Below are positions 29,776 to 44,500 of a stretch of DNA of 64,000 nt, piece by piece. How positions within the stretch are numbered: the stretch's first letter is position 1; each line of letters begins with the position of its first letter. The translations under genes and the position numbers were made by a program. This DNA is from Liolophura sinensis (taxonomy: Eukaryota; Mollusca; Polyplacophora; Chitonida; Chitonidae), in contig NC_088306.1 of the NCBI RefSeq assembly GCF_032854445.1, positions 15,619,386-15,683,385 on the forward strand, given 5' to 3'. A model generated the notes under the pieces. That model was not told where the DNA came from. It searched no databases and saw only the letters and a list, made by a program, of their open reading frames with translations.

Positions 29776-31974
29776 CTACAATTTTGTTTTTGCCGTTTAT
29801 TTTAGTTGTTTCGCTTAATTGGAAGCTGACATTTGGGTATTTAGATAGATCCAACCAGATGAACACGCTGAGGCTTGCAAAGTAAGTTTCCATCGGAATT
29901 TGCTAAGCAAAAAAAAAACAAAAAAAAACAAGAGTCAATTACCCTAGCGAGAGCTGGATTCGAACACACGACCCTCAGTCTATATCACAGGGTGCGATTT
30001 GTCCTTGCAAGCTGCAAAACACGACAAAACAGCAAAGTTTACGTGCCTGTCTTCAGGATACAACAAAGGAAGGAGAATTTTTTCTATTCGATCTGAGTAA
30101 AAAGCGGCCAAGTGAAGGAAACAGGGTTTATGATATTTCACTCGGCAAACAGAACTCGATGAGTCTGTGTTACATACCACACTGACTGAAGAGCGAGACG
30201 GTTTGGTCTCCTGGAGAACACACTCCATTTACAATCATTAGGAGTTTCGGTGTGTATGGTGAGTCTGATGTAAGCAGTCCGTTGTGCAACGTTTGCTTAT
30301 GATATGGTATATTGTTTGATTTTATCACCTGGAAACTCGACATCCACCATTATAGAAGCGCACATAATATATACTCTACGTTGACAGGTTTTCCTTTTGT
30401 TTACACAACGGATGTTCTCTCCGCTCAATCCAACACGCTTATAGTATAATGCATCAAAGAATTCACTTTATTCTACAAGTACTAAGACAGCAAGACATTA
30501 AGAATAGTGCAACATTTACTCATGATATGGTATTGTAACGAAATTGGAAGAGATTGACGAAGAAATGTATGAGTAAAGAATCACCATCCCACGAGAGACA
30601 CTCGAGGCATAATTAAATGTCGTTTTACAACGCTGGGTAACTTACAACAAACTCGGAAGCTACAGGGAGCTTCCTTGTGTTAAATTAGATGGCCGATTTA
30701 ACAAAACGCATGGTTGAAAGATCGATAACTACTGTGCAAGTTACTCATCCCTGCCAATATTTCACATTGCGATGACTCTCCGCCATCTTGCTCTGAGAAT
30801 CATGACTTGACCAATCAGAGACCTTCTTATATCCCAACTCACCCAATCAGGGAGTGTAGGCCTACTGCATCATTATTTGGTAACGCAACACTTTCGATCA
30901 TTACAGTATAAAAAGTGAGACATTCAAACGACAAGTGACCGGACTCGGAGTGACCCATGAAGGTAATGTGCAAAGATATACCCAGTTTTGGTACCAATAA
31001 ATAGAAAGGACTGGACCATTCTTTACCATTCTCTACTGGACCATTAACCAAGTTAACTGGTAACTCAGCTTGGTGCTCAACCAAGATATACGGATCCAGA
31101 AGTGACTAACATTAACTGCATGGAATTACCTTCCGGTTATTAGTTTTATTAGTTACAGCATTCCCAACGTGAATGGAATGGTTATAGAAGGCTACTATAC
31201 TTACGGTCACATATGTGGAATAATAGCGTGGACACGACTAAGTTGACCACATAAAGAGTTTCTATACACAACACACATTGTTGTGCTATGTAATAAACTG
31301 GTGAACAATTTATCACTGTTTTATTGGTTTATTGATGTTGACATCCCTATCATATCCAAAGTGCGATAAATTCTTAATTAAGCCATACCAAGCCTGGATT
31401 AGGTTATTAATATCATATTAAAGTGACTGTGGTAACACTGATGGCCGACATTAATGTATAAAATCACCGATGAGTGTATTTTCATCGGCTGGATGAAGTC
31501 AATTAGGCCAACTGAGTTGTACTTCGTCGACTGATCAATACAACAGGCCTACCGCCCCGTACCCGTACGTATTATTGATTTTATCACCTGGCGCACATAA
31601 TATATACTCTGCCTGGAGGACAAGACTGCAATGATTTATCGATGTGGTGGTCAATTTTGACAATGTTGAGCTAAATGTATGCTTAAATTTAAATCTGGTA
31701 TTAAGTCTTAAACCAGTTTTGAACAACCGGGCCCTGTAAAGTCACGCAGATAGAAATGCGATAAGAGACAACTTCGAAATCGGATGTAGCAAACTTGTCT
31801 GTGAAGAATGACAATTCCTGTGAAAAGGACAAATCATACGAACAGAACTTTCTTGTGAGCAAAACTCACCATTTCTCACTTCATGTCACATAAGTTACAT
31901 CTTCATCTCCCCAACATGGCCAACTTTGTGGCACTGGAACATAGATAAAAACAACGATGAGCTCCACTGGATTA
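29776..31974. other. Intergenic between convergent genes, nothing coding recognised
   Basis: The TNF ligand (+) and the multicopper oxidase (-) converge on this stretch. A motif block (ttgattttatcacctgg, gcgcacataatatatactct) occurs at 30317-30380 and, shortened, at about 31573-31612, which suggests an uncharacterised repeat. Short open frames have no recognisable content. Confidence 0.5.
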
Positions 31975-31980
31975 TTTATT
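31975..31980 (-). terminator. Polyadenylation signal of multicopper oxidase gene
   Basis: AATAAA on the minus strand, 56 bases after the stop codon at 32036-32038. Confidence 0.65.
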
Positions 31981-32035
31981 TGATTCAATTCGTGGTAAAT
32001 ACTTCCATTCTTAGGTTGAAAGTAGATCAAGGTAG

Positions 32036-32292
32036 CTAAATTACTTCATAACCAATGCAAAAGTAAAACCAAAGCGTGAAAATTCCTATAGGTTGCAGGC
32101 TAGAACCGTTGCTCGGACATGTGCGTTGACCGGATTTATTTTGGTCTTCGTCATATCCGCTGAATGTCCAGCTGCTGCATTTTGGGTAGTTCTTTGGCCT
32201 GCGCGGCATGTCTTCATCGTTACCAACCTGGATTACCAGACCCATACTGGTCTGAGCGTGGAACTGAACGTGACAATGAAACAACCAGAAAC
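32036..32292 (-). CDS. Multicopper oxidase exon 9: last copper motif, hydrophobic C-terminus
   Basis: The acceptor is ttttacacag. It begins [18 protein letters not shown] (L4 motif, with the His-Cys-His electron path and the axial Met). It ends in a short hydrophobic tail and TAG at 32036-32038. Confidence 0.93.
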
Positions 32293-32407
32293 CTGTGTAA
32301 AATACGTACAAGACAAGGAAAAGACTATTAGAAATTGTTAGGCTTTGTGTATATAGGCGACAAATTCAGAATTTATAATAACTGTACCCAGCTGGACTTA
32401 AAATGTA

Positions 32408-32476
<69 letters not shown>

Positions 32477-32545
32477 TATAGATGCAAATTTTAGTGCGGT
32501 TTTACATTGTTGTTAAGCTAATAATACATTGTTTATTGTATCTAA

Positions 32546-32596
<51 letters not shown>

Positions 32597-35500
32597 TATA
32601 GATGCACATTTTAGTGCGGTTTTACATTGTTGTTAAGCTAATAATACATTGTTTATTGTATCTAAGTATATATATGGACATGTATTAGTTAAATAATTTT
32701 TACATCGTTTTAATTTTGAGTTTTATTTGGTTTTACAATTAAATATATATGGACAGGTATTAGTCAGATATTTTTACATTGTTTTAATTTTGTTTTGTAA
32801 TTGGTTTTACATGGTTGTTAAGCTAATAATACATTGTTTATTGTATCTAAGTATATATATGGACACGTAGTAGTTAAATCAGTTTAAAAAATTGTTAAAC
32901 ACGTCATAAACAGCTATACCTATATTAGTTAAGTACACTCCTGGGAGTACATATATAATAAACAATGCACTTTCTTATGTTAGTTGCCTGACAATGGTTC
33001 AGGTACCTCGCGTTTTCTCAAATAAATAAGTGTGCCAGCCATACACCTCTTGTCATCTCATATGTTCCGCAATTTTAATTACCACGAAAGAAATTAACCT
33101 AATGCAGTTGAGTGAGCTCATGAGTACGGCATAAAACACTGACCAAACCAAAAGAAACATAGGGAGCGGCCTGAAGTCAGGACATTTGCTATGTATCAAA
33201 CTTAGGGTGGCGGTTTCCTCTGCTCATTCTTAAGCATGGCATAACACACTAACCAATCAACCACCAATTGATAAATCTAGCAAGTAGTCAATCAGTCAAT
33301 CAATAAGAAGTCATACTTGAGTTTTTACCTGGGTTATCCGCCACGAAGCGCAAGACGGCATACCCACCGTCTGGGACGAGGATAGTGTCCTTCTGAACGG
33401 GGTTGTCATAGTTACGATGAATGTATCCTTCCGCATCAAGGCGCTTTACAGCCTCCATTGTTGTGGAAATATTTACCTTAAATGACAAAATATGACATGA
33501 AACAGAAAAAAATTTACACGACATTTACCGATATTTTAACCGATATTTTTAGTCTTCTAATATTAACTGAATCGATATCCACGATTCAGGCTGAAAAAAC
33601 AACCACGATTGTTCACGATTTTCGCTGAAATGATGCCCAATATCCACGATTTTAGCTGAAATGATGTCCAATTTCCACGATTTTAGCTGAAATGATACCC
33701 AATTTCCACGATTTTCGCGGAAATGATGCCCAGTATCCACGATTTTAGCTGAAATGATGCCCAATTTCCACGATTTTAGCTGAAATGATACCCAATTTCC
33801 ACGATTTTAGCTGAAATGATGCCCAGTATGCACGATTTTAGCTTAAATGATAGCCAATGTTCACACAATTTTGGTTGAAATGATAACCAATATTTACGAG
33901 TTTAGCTGAAATGATACATTTACTGAAACAATAGCCAATTCTTCACGATAGTATATTTAGAAAACATATCTGCATTGAAAAGTAGTCAACGTAATCAAAA
34001 TTAAATCCTTATGAACGAGAAATATTCTCAAAATATAATGCAGACCCCTCTCCACGCCCCTTCACCGATTAAACTGAATGGTGAAATAAGGATTTTGATG
34101 CCGTGTGTGCGTATTTGCATATAGTCATGCACAAAAGTTATTTATTTATTTGATTGGTGTTCAAGAAAACCCGTGTACTCGGATTAACGAAAATCCACTG
34201 AAAAGAGGAATCCCATCCTGTTGTATCACAGGTCAACGGACGATTAAATTTATTTATTTATATATTTGATTGGCGTTTTACGCCGTACTCAAGAATATTT
34301 CACTTATATGACGGCGGCCAGCATTATGGTAGGTGGAAACCGGGCAGAACCCGGGGGAAACCCACGACCATCCGCAGGTTGTTGCCAGACCTTCCCACGT
34401 ACGGCCGAAGAGGAAGCCAGCGGACGATTAAAAGGAAAACAATAATTGTTCATTTTTAAGATGTTACCATATGTGTTACATTAGACGTTGCTACAACTAA
34501 TTACTGACTCCAGTGTCATTCTGAACTTCTGTACCAGAAATGATTTCATTTTTCACAAGGAGGCAGAATAAATCGAATTAATATTTTTACCCCATAAAAC
34601 CTTAAAGTGATTGATGTTTCCGAGTCAATAGAAGATGGAAAATTATGGTTCACTTATGTTTTACTCCCATGTTCATGAAAATAAAGAGGACTTCTGTTTT
34701 TCCCTTATTCCCTTACGTTGCATAGATAAAAAAATTAAAGTAATGAATACTTTATCAAATCCGGAGGAAGGCGCGGACTCAGTATTTTGTAAGGGACATT
34801 TACACTGTTTAGTATGAGGCGCGATGAAGGGGAGGTAATTCAAAGAATAGTTCCCCCTGTTCAACGCATGTGCCATCACAAAACTCTTCCACGTCTTCTT
34901 GGCTTTTCGCTTATGTTTTAAATATTGTTGACTGGTGAAAGTGATTGGTGACCATTGGCTTAGGTTATCAGTTTACGACTGTTAACCTAGTACATATAAC
35001 ATGTACTGGATAGAGTGAGTGAGTGAGTGCTTGGGGTTTGACGTCGTACTTTATAATTTGTCAGTCATATGACGACGAAAGAATCCTTAGTGTGTATGTG
35101 ATGTGCCTCCTTGTTGCAGGACGGATTTCCACCGCTCTTTTATCTAGTGCTGCTTAACTGAAACGCCTTGCTGAAGGCAAGTAAGCCATTATACTGATAG
35201 GGTCAACCAATCGTTACACTATCCCCTTCATGCTATCGGGACCGGTAGCTCAAGTTTGAACTGGATAGAGGATTTACATATACGGTACAAATTCGTAATG
35301 TCGCCATTTTAACTTCTTTACCTACCTGTTTCAACGCGAGCACTCTGAAGGAATGTCCATGAAGGTGCATAGGATGGTTAATGTTCAAGTGAGTTCCTTC
35401 GTCCACAACAACTAGTTCCACAAGATCACCAATGGCAACATGTAACCGATGGACGCAGATACAATACTCTGTGGAACAGTTTACCGCCACGGATTCCGTG

Positions 35501-38500
35501 TCACAAAATAGATCCTAAAATAGATGTTCACAGTCTTATACTTGTTATATTTTTTCAGTCAGAAGAGTTAATGCGCAATTACCAAATTTATTGACCTGTA
35601 ATGAAACTTGTTGATTCAGTGATGAAACCCCCGCGGTAGTTTAAAAACCAATGCAAGATATAGATACCCATCAAATGCATGTATAACATAAAGGGAAGTT
35701 TGATGTAACTATATTTCATTTTTTATTTTTAATATGTAATTAAAATAAAATGTTTCTATTACTACAATAGGAATATATTACCTTTATTACCGCTGATATT
35801 ATTGGGACAGCAAGTTTGGTACAAAGAGCTAGAACGTATCGCTGATGTTGATAAAAGGAAAATTGAATGGCAATCTACCTGTGGAACGTCTTGGTGTTGA
35901 AATAAAAGTGGACTTGGTGGATTCATCAAGGTTATTTTGTTGATTTGTGGGGCGTAAAAGACCCCTCGTCGTTCAAATGCGTAGACCGGATGTGTCTGGG
36001 GGCTGTGCACGAGCAGATCGTCCAAAATCCGGGTGTCAAGAGCAAGGTAAAATGTGTGATCTGGAGAACGTTCGAAACCGGGCTCGAGTTTATCCGTGGA
36101 ATTGACGCTGACGATGGGCTGACGTAGATCGGAGGATTCTGCATTCCATGAGTTGAGCCACTGAAACGAAAAGCATTTTCTTCAGCTTTACGTGCGTATT
36201 GTATGTATAGCAGCCCCGCAAAACTCGAAATATCTCGCGTTACTTGGCGTCCAACAGATAATCAACAGGCACATTATGTCAGTTGCACTAGCCCTCTGCC
36301 TGCTGACTTGAGCCAAAGCGTCTTTCTGTTTTAGTCTGTGAACAACCAAACGCCAAAAAAGAAAAAAAAAAAAACAATGGCGTGACAGAAAAATAATTTT
36401 GTGGGCAAGCCATACGTCATACGGATTTTTTCACTAACGGCATATGTGTGTTAATGTTGTTAATGTTTATTCGTTGATTTTTTTTTCGGGGGGGGGGCTG
36501 TTCTTTTTTGGGCGGGGGGGGTGGCGGATTGGTAAAATCACTGTCAAAATGTCGTCATTGAAACCGGGCTATAGGTAGACATCATCGTAATATGGACGAA
36601 AAGATGACGCTTAAGCAAAGTTAATCCCACAGCAAAACGAAAATGAAACGCAGTGGTCGGGTGTAGCTTCCGACATTTCTTTTCATCAGTGGAAAATCAC
36701 AAAATAATATTCATTTATTTATTTATCTGCTCATATTGACGAACAGTTGCTTTCTTGTACAATGGCGGTTAAGTTTATGGGTGAACAAAAAAGAACGACC
36801 CTTAGTTCATCACCTTCCTTTGTCAGGATCGTCGTCATACGACTGAAAAATTGTTAAGTGCGACGTTAAACCCATACTCTTCATAGCGGATACGTCACTC
36901 TCTACTTTTCACTTTACGTCACTGCCAAGACTAGTAAATTCTGTACAGAAATCTTGAACAACGCCGAGGTTACTGGGGTCACGGTGATGAGGCAGGAAGT
37001 GATATCAGAAAACACAAACAATCCGTCTCAACTTTGGCTCTTGCAATACTCTATATACACGCATTGTCTTTAGCTAGAGTACGTACAACGTGATTGTAAC
37101 CGAAACCTAAAACAATTTTATTTAATGAATGCTGATTAAACAGTTCCGCGGAATCTCAAGAAACACGTGATGAGGCTAAACGTAAACAAGACTACGTGTG
37201 TCTCATAAATCCCAAAGGTCAAGTTTGTCTTTTGGTGGCAGCGACGCATGCGCTGTGTAGGAGTATGCGTTAAAGTCCACGCATTCATTCACTCATTTCT
37301 TTGCCATTAACCTGACATATATCCGTGAAAGACATAGTAGCAAAAAGTGACACAGAAAATGTCATTAAAAACTTTTACCTTTCCAGTAGTGACATTTGTT
37401 GGTGGTTCGGTGGGTTCATTTTCCGATGCCCCAATATATCTAACAATTGCCAGCTGCTGTGGAAGTCGTTTCCTTTCCCCTTCCCCGCAGTCCGGTACTT
37501 CTTGAACCATCAGCCAATAGTTACCCACGTCTCTATTCGCCGTCAGAATGAAGTCAAATCTCTCCCCAGCAGCCATCATGAAGGCGTCCACTTCCAAAGG
37601 CTCAAAAGGATTTCCGTCCGACGCGATTATCGACAACACGTGTCCGGAGACCGAGACGGTAATTGGACAGGCAGAGACGCCATTATCAATGACCCGGAAG
37701 CGATAAGACTCCCCATGCCGGACGGAAAAGACAGCTCTTGGTGTGTAAAACGTTTCTTGCGCTTGTTTGGTTTCTTTGAACTTCCGGTAAACGCCTTGAC
37801 CTGTGGGCAGGGATTTTTTAAATTTATTGTTTAAGTCAATACAGCCTATTTTTTCGGACATTGCCGAGAAATTCATGCCAGGCGCTCACAACAACCAGAA
37901 AACATAAACATAAAATTTTTATTAAATTATTTTAATTTCAATTACGTCCAGGTGAGTTATGTTTAGTATTGGTCGAAGAAAACAAAACAAAGAAAAACCG
38001 CACACATAAACAGCAAAAATGAAAACATATTGCTCTGAGACGTATATGGTAACTGAAATAGTTTTGTCGATCAATAATAAGGTTTTCACAGCAGACTTTG
38101 TACCATTGATCAGGAGTGACTTGTCTTTTATGACCTTTTCTCCGCCGTGCACGTGCGCCGCATACCGGTTTATGGTAGGATTGACGAACCATTCGTTCAC
38201 TACGATCACGTGATCAGGCAAGTCATTATCATATTTATCAAAGTGAGGCTCTTTTGACGGAGACTGCCGAACAACTAGAGCCCCGAATAAGCCGTCAGCC
38301 CTTTGAAGTCCGGCATGTGAGTGCCAGAAATGAGTCCCTGGATTGTCGGCAACAAATCTGCAAATCAATAAGGTTATCTGGGTATATATGACATTTCATA
38401 ACATCTTCCGAACTGATAAGATGCGTAGAGCGGTCTAATATACTGAAATGTGGACATTGTGAAAGCGGTAGCTACGACAAATTATGAAAAATTCACCACT

Positions 38501-41500
38501 AAGATCAGAACTGGCCTATGGCCTTTGTGCATGCTGGTTGATGCTAATAGATAGTAGATGACACAGGAAACTGACATATGCAAATTGGTACCGGATACTG
38601 TTTATTTATTTATTTGACTGCTGTTGTACGCCGTACTGAAGAATATGTCACTTTTATGACTGTCACCAACATCACGGCGTGAGGACAGCGCACAAAGCCC
38701 GAGGGAAACCCACAATAATCAGTAGGCTCCTGAATCATTGGGCCTGGCTAGCTTGCTAACTACTACGCCAAGGAGCCCCCAAATAGCGAATACTACTGAT
38801 GTGGAGCTAATGCTCAAGGAGAGTGAAATAAAACTGTAGGTGCTCTAACAGAAATTCAACTAAGCAATAACCCATAAACTTTAACTTAACAACATGTGGG
38901 TATGATTCAAAATAATTTGTAGAATATTACGTACTGAGTGAAAATTTTTGATTCCGATATGAACTAAATTGTGTTCAAAAATTGCATGCGTTCTAATGGA
39001 AATCCCACTCAGTAATAACAAAAGAGGATAAATGTTATCATGCGAGCTAAATGGCTGAGCTGATATCTCTGACTCACCGATATTGAAATGAAGAGAATGG
39101 TGTTATGGGACACTGAGTGATCATTTCTGCACCGTCGTTGTACTGGGTCCCTTTCTGGTGGATACCGTGCCAGTGTAAGCTCACGCCTTCGGACATGTCT
39201 GGGTGATTGAAAACCTTCACCTGAATGTGGTCTCCTTCACAAACCTAAAAGGTGTATATCAAGCCCCCAAGGTTCACTACGAGAGTTTGAGTTCGAATAA
39301 TTTCATCGCAAAGGTAAAAAAAAGTCCTACTCTATAATGTGACTTGTCAAAAATGTTAGGTAACTATTAGATCACATTTACTATAATAAGGGCGTGTCGT
39401 TAAAGTTGCACAAAACTTAATTTAGGGTAAACAAATAATAGGACGGAGGGACAGCATGGGCCTGGTTTCGCTAAATTTCTTCAAATTTTCATTTTTCAAA
39501 ATTAAGCAAACGAGCTTCAAATTAAGTAACATAATACTTTACTTGTGACTTAAATTTTGTAGGGAAACAGTGTTGAGCTTAAGCAAAAACTTACCAACTT
39601 AAGCAATTTACTGAATTTAGTAATTTTGGTGAAGCAGGGCCTGGAACTTTTGTGAGCTTGAGAAGTTCCTCAAGGAAAGAGTTGTCATTTGTGTTTCTGT
39701 TAAAATTAACAGAATAATTTCTTGAATGTATACCTCAAATTCTTGCGCTGAAAATTGAAAGCTGTGGAAACATGAGACAGTGACACTTTAGCGATATTTA
39801 GTCCAGTAGGCAAATATCGTGATCCCATCTAAGTCTCGAGATATCTACTTAATCTCACTACCTGGATAGCTGGTCCTGGCAGATGTCTGTTTACGGTCAG
39901 AATTGCCCTTGGCGTGCCTTCGGCAGGAACGCAGTTCGGCCTGAAGCAGTCGGTCCTATTGAACGGACAGTCCCGACAGTGAACGGTTATCGTGTGGTAC
40001 CACTCGATGGTGAAGTTGTACTCACACGTCCTGGGTGCCTCGTTATCCTTGCAATCTCTTACACATGGGTGATCTTTATAATCTACAAATGGATAAAAAT
40101 AACAAATCTGGGCTTCAAATTCGTACGCCAGCTTAAACTATAAACTTTTCCAGGTTACACAAAGCACCAAAAAAATACATGCATATGAAAATTAAGCGAA
40201 AATATGAAAATTTCACATGCCAATTATTTCGATGTAAAATGTGTCAGTGTGGAATGTTTATACGTATGTACTGTACGTGTGCTTGGGGTTTAACGTCGTA
40301 CTTTTTCAGTCATATCACAACGTGGTTTGTGCACATATACTGTGTCTTCTTTTGGCAGGGCGAGTCCATGCCGCCAAAGTGCTTCCGCCACTGAAGTGTC
40401 ATGCCGAAGACACCAGGCATGACACCCAACCAGTCACATTATACTGACACTGGGCCAACCAGTCCTGTTTCCTTGCTCTAACTTCTCAGTGCTGAGGGCC
40501 AAGCGATCATTTTTAAAGTCTTTGGTATGACCCATTGCGGTTTTGATCCTTGGGCTGATATATATGTATCAGCTGTTTCATTTACTCTCCTAAAATTCAA
40601 ATGTTAAAAGGATATGCAACATGTAAGACGCTGTAAAATAGCATTGCTAGCACTGTGCAAAGTATAAATCTAACGTTATTAATTTGTTTCCTCCTCTACC
40701 ACTACCAATATGTTGGATTGGCATAATCAAAGTTATATGTAATATTCCGGCTTTAAGAGAGTAGAAATTCAGCCAGTTGATGTATTATTTTTTCTGGCTG
40801 GTTTAAGCTATATTCCAGAAATCAATGTAAAAACGATTGCCTGGTTTAGTCTGTGTGCAGCGGAAAGCGTAGACCACCGGAAAAACCACCAGCCTTCGTC
40901 AAACCCAAAGAAAACCTCCCACAATACACTCAGAAAATTAATCTGTTAAGTTTAACACAAAGTCTATTATCTGAGTGATGCTAGAATGTATTCTCTTATT
41001 GCGACATATTATTCTATTAAATATAACACACACATATTGTATTAATTCGACGTAGCCATTCTATTAGACAGATATAACACATATTATGCTGAATATGACA
41101 CAACATATGTGTTATAGTAACAGAATACCATCTAGCATCACTCAGAGAGCACACTTTCAGTTATAGTTAAAAGATTATTTTTTAAGTGTAAAGCCTCTAT
41201 TTATCCAATCAGAGGAGTATATGTGTGCGTTATTGGTGGAATGAAATTATTCCGATACGAATTTTGTGGGACAGTCTACACAGCATTATTTTATGTGGGA
41301 CAACCTCCACAGCCTTATTTTATGTGAGACAATCTACACAGCCTTATTTTACGTGAGACAACCTACACAGCCTTATTTTATGTGAAACAACCGACACAGC
41401 CTTATTGTATTTGGGACAACCTACACAGCTCTATTGTACGTGGGACAACATACACAGCCTTATTTTACGTGGGAAAATCAACACAGCCCTATTTTACGTG

Positions 41501-44500
41501 GGACAATCTACACAGCCTTATCTTATGTGGGACAACCTGCACAGCCTTATTGTATGTGGGACAACCTATACAGCTCTATTGTACGTGGGACAACCTGCAC
41601 AGCTTTATTGTATGTGGGACAACCTACACAGCCTTATTGTATGTGGGACAACCTGCACAGCCTTATTGTACGTGGGATAACCTACACAGCCTTATTGTAC
41701 GTGGGACAACCTACACAGCCTTATTGTACGTGGGACAACCTACACAGCCTTATTGTATGTGGGACAGCCTGCACAGCCTTATTGTATGTGGGACAACCTG
41801 CACAGCCTTATTGTATGTGGGACAACCTGCACAGCCTTATTGTATGTGGGACAACCTACACAGCCTTATTGTATGTGGGACAACCTGCACAGCCTTATTG
41901 TACGTGGGATAACCTACACAGCCTTATTGTACGTGGGACAACCTACACAGCCTTATTGTACGTGGGACAACCTACACAGCCTTATTGCATGTGGGACAGC
42001 CTGCACAGCCTTATTGTATGTGGGACAACCTGCACAGCCTTATTGTATGTGGGACAACCTATACAGCTCTATTGTACGTGGGACAACCTACACAGCCTTA
42101 TTGTATGTGGGACAACCTACACAGCCTAATTGTACGTGGGACAACCTGCACAGCCTTATTGTACGTGGAACAACCTATACAGCTCTATTGTACGTGGGAC
42201 AACCTACACAGCCTTATTGTATGTGGGACAACCTACACAGCCTTATTGTATGTGGGACAACCTATACAGCTCTATTGTACGTGGGACAACCTACACAGCC
42301 TTATTGTATGTGGGACAACCTGCACAGCCTTATTGTACGTGGGACAACCTACACAGCCTTATTGTATGTGGGACAACCTACACAGCCTTATCTTATGTGG
42401 GACAACCTGCACAGCCTTATTGTATGTGGGACAACCTGCACAGCCTTATTGTACGTGGGATAACCTACACAGCCTTATTGTACGTGGGACAACCTACACA
42501 GCCTTATTGTACTTGAGACAACCTACACAGCCTTATTGTACGTGGGACAACCTACACAGCCTTATTGTATGTGGGACAACCTGCACAGCCTTATTGTATG
42601 TGGGACAACCTGCACAGCCTTATTGTATGTGGGACAACCTATACAGCTCTATTGTACGTGGGACAACCTACCCAGCCTTATTGTATGTGGGACAACCTAC
42701 ACAGCCTAATTGTATGTGGGACAACCTGCACAGCCTTATTGTATGTGGAACAACCTATACAGCCTTATTGTACGTGGGACAACCTGCACAGCCTTATTGT
42801 ATGTGGGACAACCTACACAGCCTTATTGTACGTGGGACAACCTACACAGCCTTATTGTATGTGGGACAACGTACACAGCCTTATTGTATGTGGGACAACC
42901 TATACAGCCTTATTGTACGTGGGACAACCTACACAGCCTTATTGTATGTGGGACAACCTGCACAGCCTTATTGTACGTGGGACAACCTACACAGCCTAAT
43001 TGTATGTGGCACAACCTACACAGCCTTATCTTATGTGGGACAACCTGCACAGCCTTATTGTATGTGGGACAACCTGCACAGCCTTATTGTATGTGGGACA
43101 ACCTGCACAGCCTTATTGTATGTGGGACAGCCTACACAGCATTATTGTATGTGGGACAACCTGCACAGCCTCATCTTATGTGGGACAACCTGCACAGCCT
43201 TATTGTATGTGGGACAACATGCACAGCCTCATCTTATGTGGGACAACCTACACAGCCTTATTGTACGTGGGACAACCTATACAGCCTTATTGTATGTGGG
43301 GCAACCTACACAGCCTTATTGTACGTGGGACAACCTACACAGCCTTATCTTATGTGGAACAACCTGCACAGCCTTATTGTATGTGGGACAACCTGCACAG
43401 CCTTATTGTACGTGGAACAACCTATACAGCTCTATTGTATGTGGGACAACCTACACAGCCTTATTGTATGTGGGACAACCTACACAGCCTTATTGTATGT
43501 GGGACAACCTGCACAGCCTTATTGTATGTGGAACAACCTATACAGCTCTATTGTACGTGGGACAACCTACACAGCCTTATTGTATGTGGGACAACCTACA
43601 CAGCCTTATTGTATGTGGGACAACCTACACAGCCTTATTGTATGTGGGACAACCTGCACAGCCTTATTGTACGTGGGACAACCTACACAGCCTTATTGTA
43701 TGTGGGACAACCTACACAGCCTTATTGTATGTGGGACATCCTGCACAGCCTTATTGTACGTGGAACAACCTATACAGCTCTATTGTACGTGGGACAACCT
43801 ACACAGCCTAATTGTATGTGGGACAACCTACACAGCCTTATTTTATGTGGGACAACCTACACAGCCTTATTTTATGTGGGACAACCGACACAGCCTTATC
43901 TTATGTGGGGCAATCTACAAAGCCATATTTTATGTGGGTCAACCCAAACAGCCATACGCGAGCTTATCGCCACCAAAGATTCTGAGAACAGCTAAATTTA
44001 GTGTCACCACGACACATGAGGCGAGGGTGAAGTTGGAAGGCCCCAGGATCAAACCGTGTCGGATCATACCAAAAATTTTTAAAAAAAATGGTACTTGCGG
44101 CTGCCTCGCTTGGCGCATAGCTGGTTGGCTGCATGCCAGTATAATATCTGGTGTCTTCGGCATGATGCTTCAGTGACAGCAGCGCTTTGGCGGCATGGAC
44201 TCGCCTTGCCACAAGAAGACACAGTTTATGTGCACACACCACTAGTATACCGTAAGTATCTTGTCACAGATCCGTTGTTTTCCGTCCGGTATTATTCACC
44301 CGTAAAACTAAATAAAATATTCTTGAGAATAACGTAAAACAGCAATCAAATAGATATAAAAGTAAAAAGCGGGAATACCTTATTTAGAAGATTGCCTGGG
44401 CGCCTGGGCCGGGACTGAACCAACAATTCGTATGTATATATATAATTGTAGTACATTCTCTATTAAGTACATCTACTCACCAGGAAATGTATATTCGGTT

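Noticed and set aside
37325..37834. 169-codon + frame over oxidase exon 5
   Set aside because: Antisense shadow of the exon, which itself encodes a recognisable cupredoxin domain.
41382..44176. Open frames of up to 608 codons in three + frames
   Set aside because: They are produced by a 29-bp tandem unit without stop codons, occur in every + frame with the same peptide register, and lie inside an intron of an opposite-strand gene.
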